Shown: piece after piece, positions 17,587-25,324 of the stretch
Numbering within the stretch: the first letter of the stretch is position 1
Layout of the letters: each line of letters begins with the position of its first letter
Source of the DNA: Clostridioides difficile
GTDB taxonomy: Bacteria; Bacillota; Clostridia; Peptostreptococcales; Peptostreptococcaceae
Assembly: GCF_900243075.1 (NCBI RefSeq)
Contig: NZ_OEZH01000074.1
Coordinates: forward strand, 1-57,380
Reading direction: 5' to 3'
Length of the DNA stretch: 57,380 nt
Position numbers and translations under genes: made by a program
Notes under the pieces: model-generated
Told to the model about the DNA's origin: nothing
Database searches by the model: none
What the model saw: the letters and a program-made list of their open reading frames with translations, nothing else

Positions 17587-18651
17587 ATGAAGAACCCATT
17601 GGTTGTTTTGTTAGGATTTGTGACTTGCTCTGTGTTAGTTCCATCACTTATAACTTTAGTGTCTTATAAAAATATAGAATTAACTGAAAAACCAGAGAGA
17701 CCAGTATCTATAAACAAAACTATTAAAAAAAGTGATATTAAGGACAAAAGGAATAAAGAAGAAAAAAAAATAGTGAACTATGAAACTGTAAATAAAAAAA
17801 CACCAGTCATCAACGTTTATAATCATATAACAGGAAAAACTGAAAAAATGGACATGGAGAACTATTTATGTGGCGTACTAGCTGGTGAGATGTCATCAGA
17901 GTTTGATATAGAAGCTTTAAAAGCTCAATCTGTAGCAGCTAGAACATATGTAGTATATAAACAGGAACATGGTAAATCAAGTAAACATAAAAATGCAGTA
18001 GTATGTACTGATTATAAACACTGTCAAGAATATAAGAGTTATGATACTCTTAAAAAGCTGAATGGTGAAGAATGGATTAAAAATAAATATTCTAAAATCC
18101 AAGAAGCAGTTAGAGAAACTAAAGGGCAGATAATAACTTATAATGATAAGGCAATACTTCCTCTTTATTTTTCTACATCTTCAGGGAAAACTGAAAATAG
18201 TGAAGAAGTATTTTCTGCAAAATATCCTTATCTAAAGTCTGTAGAAAGCCCTTATGATAAGTATTCTCCTAAATTTGCATCAACTCTTAAAATAAGTAAT
18301 ACTGATTTTGTTAAGAGTCTTAGAAGAGCATATAGCACTATTGTTATAGATGTGAATAATTTAAGCAAACAAGTTTTAATAACTAAAAGAAGTGATGCTG
18401 GAACTGTAGAAAAAATAAAATTAGGAAATAAAGAATTGACTGGAAAAGAAATTAGAACTGTTTTTAAGTTGAACTCTGCAAACTTTGACATAAAATTTGG
18501 AGAAGGATACATAGATTTTGTAGTAAAAGGATATGGTCATGGCGTTGGAATGAGCCAGTGGGGAGCAGAAGGAATGGCAGAAGAAGGCTATAAATATTAT
18601 GATATATTATCACATTACTACACAGATACAAAAATAAAAGATATATACTAA
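17587..18651 (+). CDS. spoIID: stage II sporulation protein D (SpoIID), lytic transglycosylase
   Basis: Mother-cell membrane enzyme that cleaves septal and forespore-proximal peptidoglycan during engulfment. The 354-residue protein has one N-terminal membrane segment (about residues 4-22) and a SpoIID domain. The catalytic glutamate is likely Glu101 in LAGEMSSEF, followed by ALKAQSVAARTY. The C-terminal GYGHGVGMSQWGAEGMA motif is intact. AAGGAGGAG lies just before the ATG. spoIIQ, coding for a forespore partner, follows 65 bases later, and together they form the engulfment machinery. Confidence 0.95.
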   Translation: MKNPLVVLLGFVTCSVLVPSLITLVSYKNIELTEKPERPVSINKTIKKSDIKDKRNKEEKKIVNYETVNKKTPVINVYNHITGKTEKMDMENYLCGVLAGEMSSEFDIEALKAQSVAARTYVVYKQEHGKSSKHKNAVVCTDYKHCQEYKSYDTLKKLNGEEWIKNKYSKIQEAVRETKGQIITYNDKAILPLYFSTSSGKTENSEEVFSAKYPYLKSVESPYDKYSPKFASTLKISNTDFVKSLRRAYSTIVIDVNNLSKQVLITKRSDAGTVEKIKLGNKELTGKEIRTVFKLNSANFDIKFGEGYIDFVVKGYGHGVGMSQWGAEGMAEEGYKYYDILSHYYTDTKIKDIY

Positions 18652-18656
18652 TAATT

Positions 18657-18685
18657 GTATAAAATGCTAAAAACACGTCAATAAT
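18657..18685 (+). promoter_or_regulatory. candidate sigma-F-type promoter of spoIIQ
   Basis: GTATA (18657-18661), a 15-base spacer and GTCAATAAT (18677-18685) match the forespore consensus GyATA-N15-GGnnAnAnT except for one base. It lies 31 bases before spoIIQ, a known sigma-F target in spore formers. Confidence 0.45.
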
Positions 18686-18716
18686 CCAAATGTAGAAATA
18701 TATTTGGAGGTGCAAA

Positions 18717-19385
18717 ATGAAGAAAAAGCTGTTAGAAAAAGATGGTTTTTATTTATCTTTATTTGTATGTGTTTGTTTATTAGCAGTAGGTGGAGTTTGG
18801 TTTACAAATAATAATGTAGATAAATTGGCTTCTAATAAAGGCATGATAGAAAATGCTAATAAAGATAGTGAAGAGGAAATACATTTAATTGAAAAAGATA
18901 AGAAAGATGCTATTCCTACTGCAACGGATTCAAAACAAAACTTAGAAAAAGCTAAGGCAAAAGAGGAAAATAAGTCAAGTGCAACAAAATTAAATTACAT
19001 TGGAGATAAAGTAATAAGAGGCTATTCAGAAAAAGAACCTAGTTATTCTAAAACACTTGATGTTTGGGAAACTCATAAAGGTGTAGATATTAGTTGTACT
19101 AAAGGTAAAGAAATAAAATCTCTATTAAACGGAATAGTAGTAGATGTATTTAACGATGAAGAATATGGAGAATCAGTAAAAATAAAAAGTGACAATAATA
19201 TTGTAGTAGTATATTCAAATCTAGATAAAAATGTTAGTGTTAAAAAAGATCAGAAAATAACAGAAGGACAATCTCTAGGTACTGTAGGAAGTACTTCACA
19301 GGTAGAAAGTGAAGAAGGTATACATGTACATTTGGAGGCATATAATGGAGATAAATCTATAGACCCAATGAGTCTAATTAAGTAA
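18717..19385 (+). CDS. spoIIQ: SpoIIQ, forespore M23 (LytM) endopeptidase and channel protein
   Basis: Forespore membrane protein that pairs with SpoIIIAH across the intermembrane space during engulfment. The 222-residue product has one N-terminal membrane segment (about residues 12-32), a charged linker and an M23 domain from about residue 100. The metal ligands of an active LytM enzyme are all present: His120 and Asp124 in HKGVD, and His203 and His205 in IHVHLEAY. The Bacillus homologue is degenerate at this site, so this copy looks enzymatically competent. GGAGGTG precedes the ATG. Confidence 0.92.
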   Translation: MKKKLLEKDGFYLSLFVCVCLLAVGGVWFTNNNVDKLASNKGMIENANKDSEEEIHLIEKDKKDAIPTATDSKQNLEKAKAKEENKSSATKLNYIGDKVIRGYSEKEPSYSKTLDVWETHKGVDISCTKGKEIKSLLNGIVVDVFNDEEYGESVKIKSDNNIVVVYSNLDKNVSVKKDQKITEGQSLGTVGSTSQVESEEGIHVHLEAYNGDKSIDPMSLIK

Positions 19386-19388
19386 AAG

Positions 19389-19432
19389 TATAACAAGTTT
19401 AATCATATTTGGTTAAGCTTGTTATATTTTTT
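19389..19432 (+). terminator. terminator between spoIIQ and spoIIID
   Basis: TATAACAAG-TTTAA pairs with TTAAG-CTTGTTATA and is followed by a T-run. Confidence 0.75.
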
Positions 19433-19482
19433 GGTGTTTTTACATATATATCATTAAAGCTATTATGTGAGGGGGGTAATCT

Positions 19483-19743
19483 TTGAGATCTCATATAGAG
19501 GAAAGGGCCATAGTGGTAGCAAAATATATACTTGAAAAAAACACTACAGTAAGACAAACCGCTAAGACATTTGGAGTAAGTAAAAGTACAATTCATAAGG
19601 ATGTTACAGAAAGATTGAAGGAAATAAATCCATCCCTTGCCAAAGAAGTTAAAAATGTGCTGGACAAAAATAAATCAGAGAGACATATTAGAGGGGGATT
19701 AGCAACGAAATTAAAATATGAGAAGGAACATAAAAAAATGTAG
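19483..19743 (+). CDS. spoIIID: SpoIIID, mother-cell sporulation transcription factor
   Basis: Small DNA-binding protein that activates or represses sigma-E genes in the mother cell. The 86-residue product has a helix-turn-helix at about residues 22-44 (TVRQTAKTFGVSKSTIHKDV) and a basic C-terminus, as in Bacillus SpoIIID. Start is TTG, chosen because AGGGGGG lies 6 bases upstream and the protein then begins (M)RSHIEERAIVVAKYIL as in the family. A strong terminator overlaps the stop. The next gene is mbl, the same order as in Bacillus. Confidence 0.95.
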   Translation: MRSHIEERAIVVAKYILEKNTTVRQTAKTFGVSKSTIHKDVTERLKEINPSLAKEVKNVLDKNKSERHIRGGLATKLKYEKEHKKM

Positions 19744-19763
19744 GTTAAAAACCTACTTTTTTT
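19733..19763 (+). terminator. terminator of spoIIID
   Basis: GTAGGTT pairs with AACCTAC around a 3-base loop, flanked by A-run and T-run (seven T). It overlaps the last codons of spoIIID. Confidence 0.85.
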
Positions 19764-19938
19764 ATTGAATTAAATTATAGAAAGAAATATATTAAGTAAT
19801 TATAAATAGTAAAATAATAATACTCTCAAAACATTTATTTTCTCTTGATTAAAGCGAGTTTTTTGTATATGCTTTATTATAGGAGTATTAAAATAGGCTT
19901 ATAATATAACCTAATATAGAAATGAAGGAGTTGAAAAA

Positions 19939-20958
19939 ATGGCTGGAGCTGATATAGGCATAGATTTAGGTACTGCAAATGTACTTGTTTATGTTAGTGG
20001 TAAAGGAATCGTTTTAGAAGAACCATCTGTTGTGGCGATAGACAACAGAACAGATTCTGTTTTAGCTGTAGGAGAAGAAGCTAAAAAAATGATAGGGAGA
20101 ACACCAGGTAACATAGTTGCTATAAGACCTTTAAGGGATGGTGTAATTTCAGATTATGATGTAACTGAGAAGATGTTAAAATCTTTTATAGATAAGATAG
20201 TTGATAAAAAAGGATTTGGAAGATTTTTTATGCCAAGAATTATGGTATGTGTACCAACAGGTGTTACAGAAGTAGAAAAAAGAGCAGTAGAAGATGCAAC
20301 TAGACAAGCTGGAGCTAGAGAAGTATATATCATAGAAGAGCCAATAGCAGCAGCTATAGGAGCTGGTGTAGACATATCACAACCTAATGGTAATATGATT
20401 ATAGATATTGGTGGAGGTACTGTAGATATAGCTGTAATATCTTTAGGAGGAGCTGTTGTAAGTGAATCTATAAAAGTTGGTGGAGATAGATTTGACGATG
20501 CTATAGTCAAATACATGAAAAAACAACACAATCTTCTTATAGGAGAAAGAACAGCAGAAAAAATCAAGTTTGAAATAGGTTCTGCATTTAAGAGAGAAGA
20601 AGAAAAATATATGAAGATAACAGGAAGAAATTTAATTACAGGGCTTCCTAGTTCTATAACTATAAATTCAACAGAAATGTTAGAAGCACTTAGAGAATGT
20701 GTTGAGCAAATAGTAGTGGCTACTCATGCTGTTTTAGAAAAAACACCTCCCGAGCTAGCAGCAGATATAGGAGATGTTGGTATAATAATGACTGGGGGAG
20801 GTTCATTATTATATGGATTAGATAAAATAATAGAACAAAGAACAGGAATAACTGTTACAATAGCAGATGAACCATTATCTTGTGTTGCAAAAGGTACAGG
20901 AATAGCTTTAGGTTCAATAGACTTACTTGAAACTGGTGGGTCTTTTAAAAGAAAATAA
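19939..20958 (+). CDS. mbl: MreB/Mbl-family actin-like cell shape protein
   Basis: Bacterial actin that forms membrane-bound filaments directing side-wall synthesis. The 339-residue length fits MreB/Mbl. The actin ATPase motifs are clear: phosphate 1 GIDLGTANVLVYV near residues 6-18, phosphate 2 IDIGGGTVDIAVISLGG, and GVGIIMTGGGSLL for the adenosine site. Position right after spoIIID is the Bacillus mbl arrangement, so Mbl is preferred over MreB (which usually sits with mreCD). A TATAAT at 19900-19905 may be its -10. GAAGGAG precedes the ATG. Confidence 0.88.
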   Translation: MAGADIGIDLGTANVLVYVSGKGIVLEEPSVVAIDNRTDSVLAVGEEAKKMIGRTPGNIVAIRPLRDGVISDYDVTEKMLKSFIDKIVDKKGFGRFFMPRIMVCVPTGVTEVEKRAVEDATRQAGAREVYIIEEPIAAAIGAGVDISQPNGNMIIDIGGGTVDIAVISLGGAVVSESIKVGGDRFDDAIVKYMKKQHNLLIGERTAEKIKFEIGSAFKREEEKYMKITGRNLITGLPSSITINSTEMLEALRECVEQIVVATHAVLEKTPPELAADIGDVGIIMTGGGSLLYGLDKIIEQRTGITVTIADEPLSCVAKGTGIALGSIDLLETGGSFKRK

Positions 20959-20974
20959 TTAGGAGAGTTTTAGG

Positions 20975-21403
20975 ATGCTAAATATAGATGAAATAAAAAA
21001 ATTAATACCACATAGATATCCATTTTTATTGGTAGACAAGATTATAGAGTTAGAAGTTGGAAAAAGAGCTGTTGGCATAAAAAATGTAACAGTTAATGAG
21101 CCATTTTTTCAAGGTCACTTTCCAGAATATCCTTTAATGCCAGGAGTGTTAATAGTAGAAGCTCTAGCACAAGTATGTGGAGTGGCAATGATGTCTGTAG
21201 AGGAAAATAAAGGAAAATTAGGTGTATTTGCAGGTATAGATAAAGTTAGAATTAAGAGAGAAGTAAGACCAGGAGATACATTAACTATGGAAGTTGAAAT
21301 GACAACTCTTAGAAGAAATATAGCTAAGGCAGATGCTAAGGCATATGTCGGCGAAGAACTTGTCTGTAAAGGTGAATTAATGTTTGCTTTAGTAGAAAAG
21401 TAA
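20975..21403 (+). CDS. fabZ: 3-hydroxyacyl-[ACP] dehydratase FabZ
   Basis: Dehydrates beta-hydroxyacyl-ACP in type II fatty acid synthesis. The 142-residue hotdog-fold protein contains [11 protein letters not shown] at the N-terminus and the catalytic pair His48 ([12 protein letters not shown]) and Glu62 (LIVEALAQ). It starts 16 bases after mbl with TAGGAGAG as ribosome binding site, so it is probably co-transcribed. Here it is away from a fab cluster. Confidence 0.95.
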   Translation: MLNIDEIKKLIPHRYPFLLVDKIIELEVGKRAVGIKNVTVNEPFFQGHFPEYPLMPGVLIVEALAQVCGVAMMSVEENKGKLGVFAGIDKVRIKREVRPGDTLTMEVEMTTLRRNIAKADAKAYVGEELVCKGELMFALVEK

Positions 21404-21423
21404 AAACTCAAAATATAAAAGTA

Positions 21424-21480
21424 AAAAGGTAGATAATTTAGAGTATTTAATCAGATGCTCTAAAATATCTACCTTTTTAT
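21424..21480. terminator. convergent terminator between fabZ and yyaC
   Basis: AAAAAGGTAGATAATTTAGAGTA at 21424-21446 pairs with the mirrored segment ending at 21478 (CTCTAAAATATCTACCTTTTT). A-run and T-run on opposite ends allow termination of fabZ and of the facing yyaC. Confidence 0.8.
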
Positions 21481-21513
21481 ATAAAGAATTTTATCAGTTA
21501 GTTTATATTGGGA

Positions 21514-22023
21514 TTAAGTGGATACCAATAAAGCTAAGGCTATTGTTTCAGCTAAGTCCAATATAAAGCTAAGACGTATATTATTAAATGAAAGTCTATT
21601 ATTTTCATCAATTTTATCTACAATTCCTACTATAGAATAATTTCCTATTTGAGGTAGTTTTTTGCCAACACCTTTTCCTGGCAGGATAGGTCCTTCTCTA
21701 ATCTGTATATTACCTATGTTACTTTGCGACCCCAAGCAAGCATCTATAGCTAAGAAGTTACCTTGCATATGTGTATTTTTTATAGTATCTAAAGACTCAT
21801 ATATATTTAAGGCGTGAATAGGGTTATCTAGTGTACCGTAAACGGGGTATTTAAATTTACTGTTTTTAAGTATTGTTCCAACTAAAGGGCCCAAAGTATC
21901 ACCTATAGCCCTGTCTGTTCCTATGCAAACAACAATCGTATTTTCATTAATTATAGTTTTTAGAACTGAACTTAGCTTCTGTATAACATCATCATCGCTG
22001 TAATTTACTTTAGCTAAATACAA
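21514..22023 (-). CDS. yyaC: YyaC family (DUF1256) spore protein
   Basis: A 169-residue protein of the YyaC family, found only in endospore formers and structurally related to the germination protease. Recognisable segments are CIGTDRAIGDTLGPLVG near the N-terminus, the YGTLDNPIHALN stretch and FLAIDACLGS. The TTG at 22023 is chosen because AAGGGGG lies 8 bases upstream; an in-frame TTG at 22041 precedes that element. It is the only gene on the minus strand until the end of the window. Biochemical function is not established. Confidence 0.85.
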   Translation of the reverse strand: MYLAKVNYSDDDVIQKLSSVLKTIINENTIVVCIGTDRAIGDTLGPLVGTILKNSKFKYPVYGTLDNPIHALNIYESLDTIKNTHMQGNFLAIDACLGSQSNIGNIQIREGPILPGKGVGKKLPQIGNYSIVGIVDKIDENNRLSFNNIRLSFILDLAETIALALLVST

Positions 22024-22151
22024 TAGGAACACCCCCTTCAAAAAAATATATGAATAAAAAGCATTAAAAAGACCTAACTTTGAATTTCAGATAGATAGAA
22101 TATTTTATTTGTCTTACAAAAAAAGGAATAAAAAAAATATGACTAAAAATC

Positions 22152-22180
22152 TTGACAAAATTTTAAAAAAATAGTAAGCT
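22152..22180 (+). promoter_or_regulatory. promoter of the S-box/metK unit
   Basis: A perfect TTGACA (22152-22157), 17-base spacer and TAAGCT (22175-22180) as a weak -10, about 30 bases before the riboswitch. Confidence 0.6.
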
Positions 22181-22211
22181 GATAAAGTAAAACAAAACTT
22201 AAATCTTGATT

Positions 22212-22376
22212 ACCTTATCAAGAGAGGCTGAGGGATAGGCCCTGTGAAGCCCAGCAACCACCCAAATGGGAAAAGGTGCTAATTCCTACAAGACAAAAGT
22301 CTTGAAAGATGAGGTCAGTTAATTAGTATGTAATTACGATTATTAACCTCTTCTTATTAAGGAGAGGTTTTTTATT
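22212..22376 (+). promoter_or_regulatory. SAM-I (S-box) riboswitch with terminator
   Basis: Conserved S-box elements in order: CTTATCAAGAGAGGCTGAGGGA (first half 22214-22224), GGCCCTGTGAAGCCCAGCAACC, AAGGTGCTAATTCC, and the closing GAAAGATGAG at 22303-22312. An expression-platform terminator follows at 22345-22376 (AACCTCT...AGAGGTT plus T-run). With S-adenosylmethionine bound, the aptamer favours termination, so metK is off when SAM is plentiful. Confidence 0.96.
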
Positions 22377-22451
22377 TTGAGTAAAATTTCTAAAATTAAA
22401 AATAAGGTAAAACCTATAATAAAAATTAAGAATGAATAAGGGGGAATAAAA

Positions 22452-23645
22452 ATGGCAAGACATTTATTTACGTCAGAATCAGTTACAGAAGGACATCCTG
22501 ATAAGATATGTGACCAAATATCAGATTCAATATTAGATGCATTATTAGAAAAAGACCCACAATCCAGAGTAGCTTGTGAAACTACAGTTACAACTGGTTT
22601 AGTTTTAGTAGCAGGAGAAATAAGTACATCTGCTTATGTAGACATTCCTAAGTTAGTAAGAGAAACAGTAAGAGAAATTGGATATACAAGAGCAAAATAT
22701 GGATTTGATTGTGATACTTGTGCAGTTATAACTTCTATTGACGAGCAATCTGGAGATATAGCTATGGGAGTTGATGAAGGTCTAGAAAGTAAGACTGGAG
22801 AAGAGATGGAAGAAGAAATAGAAAAGGTTGGAGCTGGAGACCAAGGTATAATGTTTGGATTTGCATGTAATGAAACTCCAGAGTTAATGCCACTTCCAAT
22901 ATCTTTAGCACATAAATTATCAAGAAGACTTACAGAAGTTAGAAAGACAGGTCTAGTTGATTATTTAAGACCAGATGGAAAAACTCAAGTTACTGTTGAA
23001 TATGAAGGAAGTAAAGCTGTAAGAGTACATACAGTTCTTATATCAGCTCAACATTGTGAAACAATATCAAATGATAAAATAAGAGAAGATTTAATTAATC
23101 ATGTTATTAAAGAAGTTATACCATCAGAATTACTTGATGAAGAAACTAAAATTTATATAAATCCAACTGGAAGATTTGTTATAGGAGGACCTCAAGGAGA
23201 TACAGGTCTTACAGGAAGAAAAATAATAATAGATACTTATGGTGGATATTCTAGACATGGTGGAGGAGCTTTCTCAGGAAAAGACCCTACAAAAGTTGAT
23301 AGATCTGCTGCTTATGCAGCTAGATATGTTGCAAAAAATATTGTTGCAGCTGGTCTTGCAGATAAATGTGAGATAGAACTTGCATATGCTATAGGTATAG
23401 CTAGACCATTATCTATATTTATAGATACTTTTGGGACAGGTAAAGTTTCAGAAGAAAAACTTGTTGAATTAGTAAATAAACACTTTGATTTAAGACCAGG
23501 AGCTATAATAAGAGACTTAGATTTAAGAAAGCCTCTTTATAAAAAAGTTGCTGCTTATGGTCACTTTGGTAGAACTGATATAGATTTACCTTGGGAAAGA
23601 ACTGACAAAGTTGAACAGTTAAGAAAAGATGCTTTAGGTGAATAA
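22452..23645 (+). CDS. metK: S-adenosylmethionine synthase MetK
   Basis: Makes S-adenosylmethionine from methionine and ATP. The 397-residue protein is full length with [21 protein letters not shown] at the N-terminus (catalytic His15 and Mg-binding Asp17), [10 protein letters not shown], and the phosphate loop [25 protein letters not shown] precedes the ATG by 6 bases. It is directly controlled by the upstream S-box and terminated by its own hairpin, a single-gene unit. Confidence 0.97.
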   Translation: MARHLFTSESVTEGHPDKICDQISDSILDALLEKDPQSRVACETTVTTGLVLVAGEISTSAYVDIPKLVRETVREIGYTRAKYGFDCDTCAVITSIDEQSGDIAMGVDEGLESKTGEEMEEEIEKVGAGDQGIMFGFACNETPELMPLPISLAHKLSRRLTEVRKTGLVDYLRPDGKTQVTVEYEGSKAVRVHTVLISAQHCETISNDKIREDLINHVIKEVIPSELLDEETKIYINPTGRFVIGGPQGDTGLTGRKIIIDTYGGYSRHGGGAFSGKDPTKVDRSAAYAARYVAKNIVAAGLADKCEIELAYAIGIARPLSIFIDTFGTGKVSEEKLVELVNKHFDLRPGAIIRDLDLRKPLYKKVAAYGHFGRTDIDLPWERTDKVEQLRKDALGE

Positions 23646-23655
23646 TTTTTAACTA

Positions 23656-23705
23656 AAAAGCTGTTAGAATGTAATTTTATGATTACTTTCTAACAGCTTT
23701 TTTAT
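23656..23705 (+). terminator. terminator of metK
   Basis: AAAAGCTGTTAGAA pairs with TTTCTAACAGCTTTT around a loop containing GTAA/TTAC; six T follow. The following 258 bases before the transporter gene are AT-rich with no feature I can support. Confidence 0.85.
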
Positions 23706-23963
23706 TATGAGTTAAATATTTTTAATAAATATTAATTTCTCATCATATAATAAATTAAACAATATTTAATTAGATTAGTACATTTTGTTTTACAATACTA
23801 TACTAAATTTATACATATTATAGGATATATGTTAAAAACTAGTTAAGATTGTGTTAACTGATGTTAAATAATTAAAAATATATTGAAACATAACAATAAT
23901 GAGTCTAATATAATCTTAATAAACTTACACTTTAAAAATAATTTTAATTAGGGGGAGTAGTGT

Positions 23964-25061
23964 ATGTCAGGTAAAGTAAATATTAAAACTGTTATAAGCT
24001 TTGCTGGAGCTTATGTAGCTACTGTAATAGGTTCTGGATTTGCAACTGGTCAAGAAATACTGCAATTTTTTACGTTTTATGGATATGCTGGTATTATAGG
24101 AGGAATCATATCTATGATACTATTTTCATGGTTTGGAGCAGAAGTTATAGAGAAGGGAAGAGAATTGAAGCTTAAAGAACCAATAAAGATTTATCAAGTA
24201 TATTGTGGAAAGTATCTTGGAACATTCTTTGAATGGTTTGGACCATTGTTTTTATTTGGAACATTAGTAATAATGATTGCAGGAGCAGGAGCTACATTAT
24301 CAGAATACTATGGATTAAATTCATATGTAGGTAGGATTGGTATGGCAATCGTTTCTCTAATAACTGTTTCATTAGGTTTGACAAGACTTTCTAAGATACT
24401 AGGTAATATAGGTCCTATAATAATAATATTTACACTTTTAGTAGGAGCAATTAGTTTATTTAGTAATATTGATGCTTTATCAAATGCAGGAACTATGGTC
24501 GATAGCTTAAACATTAAAACTGCTACATCAAATGGATATTTCTCAGGAGTGCTTTATACATGTTATAATGTAATAATAGTAATAACATTCCTGACAGGAA
24601 TGGGAGCTTCTGCAGTAAATAAGAAAGACGCTGTGTGGGGTGGTATAGTAGGTGGAGTAGCACTTATGGCAGCAGCTATAATGATGAATTTAGCATTACT
24701 TTCAGACATAGGAAATATATATACAAAAGAGATACCAGCACTTTACTTAGCTGATAAGATATCTCCAATAATAGGTATTTTATTCTCAGTAGTACTTTTG
24801 TTAGGAATATATACTACAGCTGTACCATTACTATGGTCAGTAACTAACAGATTTGTAGAAGATGACCACCCTAAATTTAAAATTATAACAATAGTAGTAA
24901 GTATATTAGCTTGTATAGGAGGTCTACTGCCATTTGATAAATTAGTAGGTACACTATATCCGTATACAGGTTATATGGGAATTTTAATTTTATTATGCAT
25001 GCTTTATAGAAGAATCACTAAAACCGAGGGGTACAAAGAAAATAAATCTGAAATAAGTTAG
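23964..25061 (+). CDS. YkvI-type membrane protein (LeuT-fold transporter-like)
   Basis: A 365-residue integral membrane protein with about ten or eleven hydrophobic helices. The first carries FAGAYVATVIGSGFATGQE, a glycine-rich broken helix typical of LeuT-fold carriers, and YkvI-family proteins share this layout. The substrate is unknown; family relatives suggest amino acids or other small solutes. GGGGGAG precedes the ATG. Stands alone, flanked by terminators on both sides. Confidence 0.75.
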   Translation: MSGKVNIKTVISFAGAYVATVIGSGFATGQEILQFFTFYGYAGIIGGIISMILFSWFGAEVIEKGRELKLKEPIKIYQVYCGKYLGTFFEWFGPLFLFGTLVIMIAGAGATLSEYYGLNSYVGRIGMAIVSLITVSLGLTRLSKILGNIGPIIIIFTLLVGAISLFSNIDALSNAGTMVDSLNIKTATSNGYFSGVLYTCYNVIIVITFLTGMGASAVNKKDAVWGGIVGGVALMAAAIMMNLALLSDIGNIYTKEIPALYLADKISPIIGILFSVVLLLGIYTTAVPLLWSVTNRFVEDDHPKFKIITIVVSILACIGGLLPFDKLVGTLYPYTGYMGILILLCMLYRRITKTEGYKENKSEIS

Positions 25062-25135
25062 TATTATGAATACATTTATGAAATCTAATTTGTACGCTAA
25101 ACATAGAGTAATTAAAATAAAATAGCTATTTAAAC

Positions 25136-25168
25136 ATGGTACCTGTATCTTATGGTACCATATTTTTT
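25136..25168 (+). terminator. terminator after the YkvI-type gene
   Basis: ATGGTACC pairs perfectly with GGTACCAT around a 10-base loop, followed by ATTTTTT. Confidence 0.8.
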
Positions 25169-25324
25169 GGATGCAGATTTTTTTTGTTTCTGATAAAATG
25201 TATAATAGTTGGAAATTACGTTAAGTATAAAAATATAAAACTTTTCTAGGACTATCATAGTTTTAACAGATAAGGTATACTAACGTTTAAACAGAGCGAT
25301 TATTAGTATTTTTAGGAGATAAAA

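Noticed and set aside
23706-23963. Possible riboswitch upstream of the YkvI-type gene
   Set aside because: Only weak AT-rich inverted repeats such as GTTAAGATTGTGTTAAC are present; no known aptamer core could be matched.
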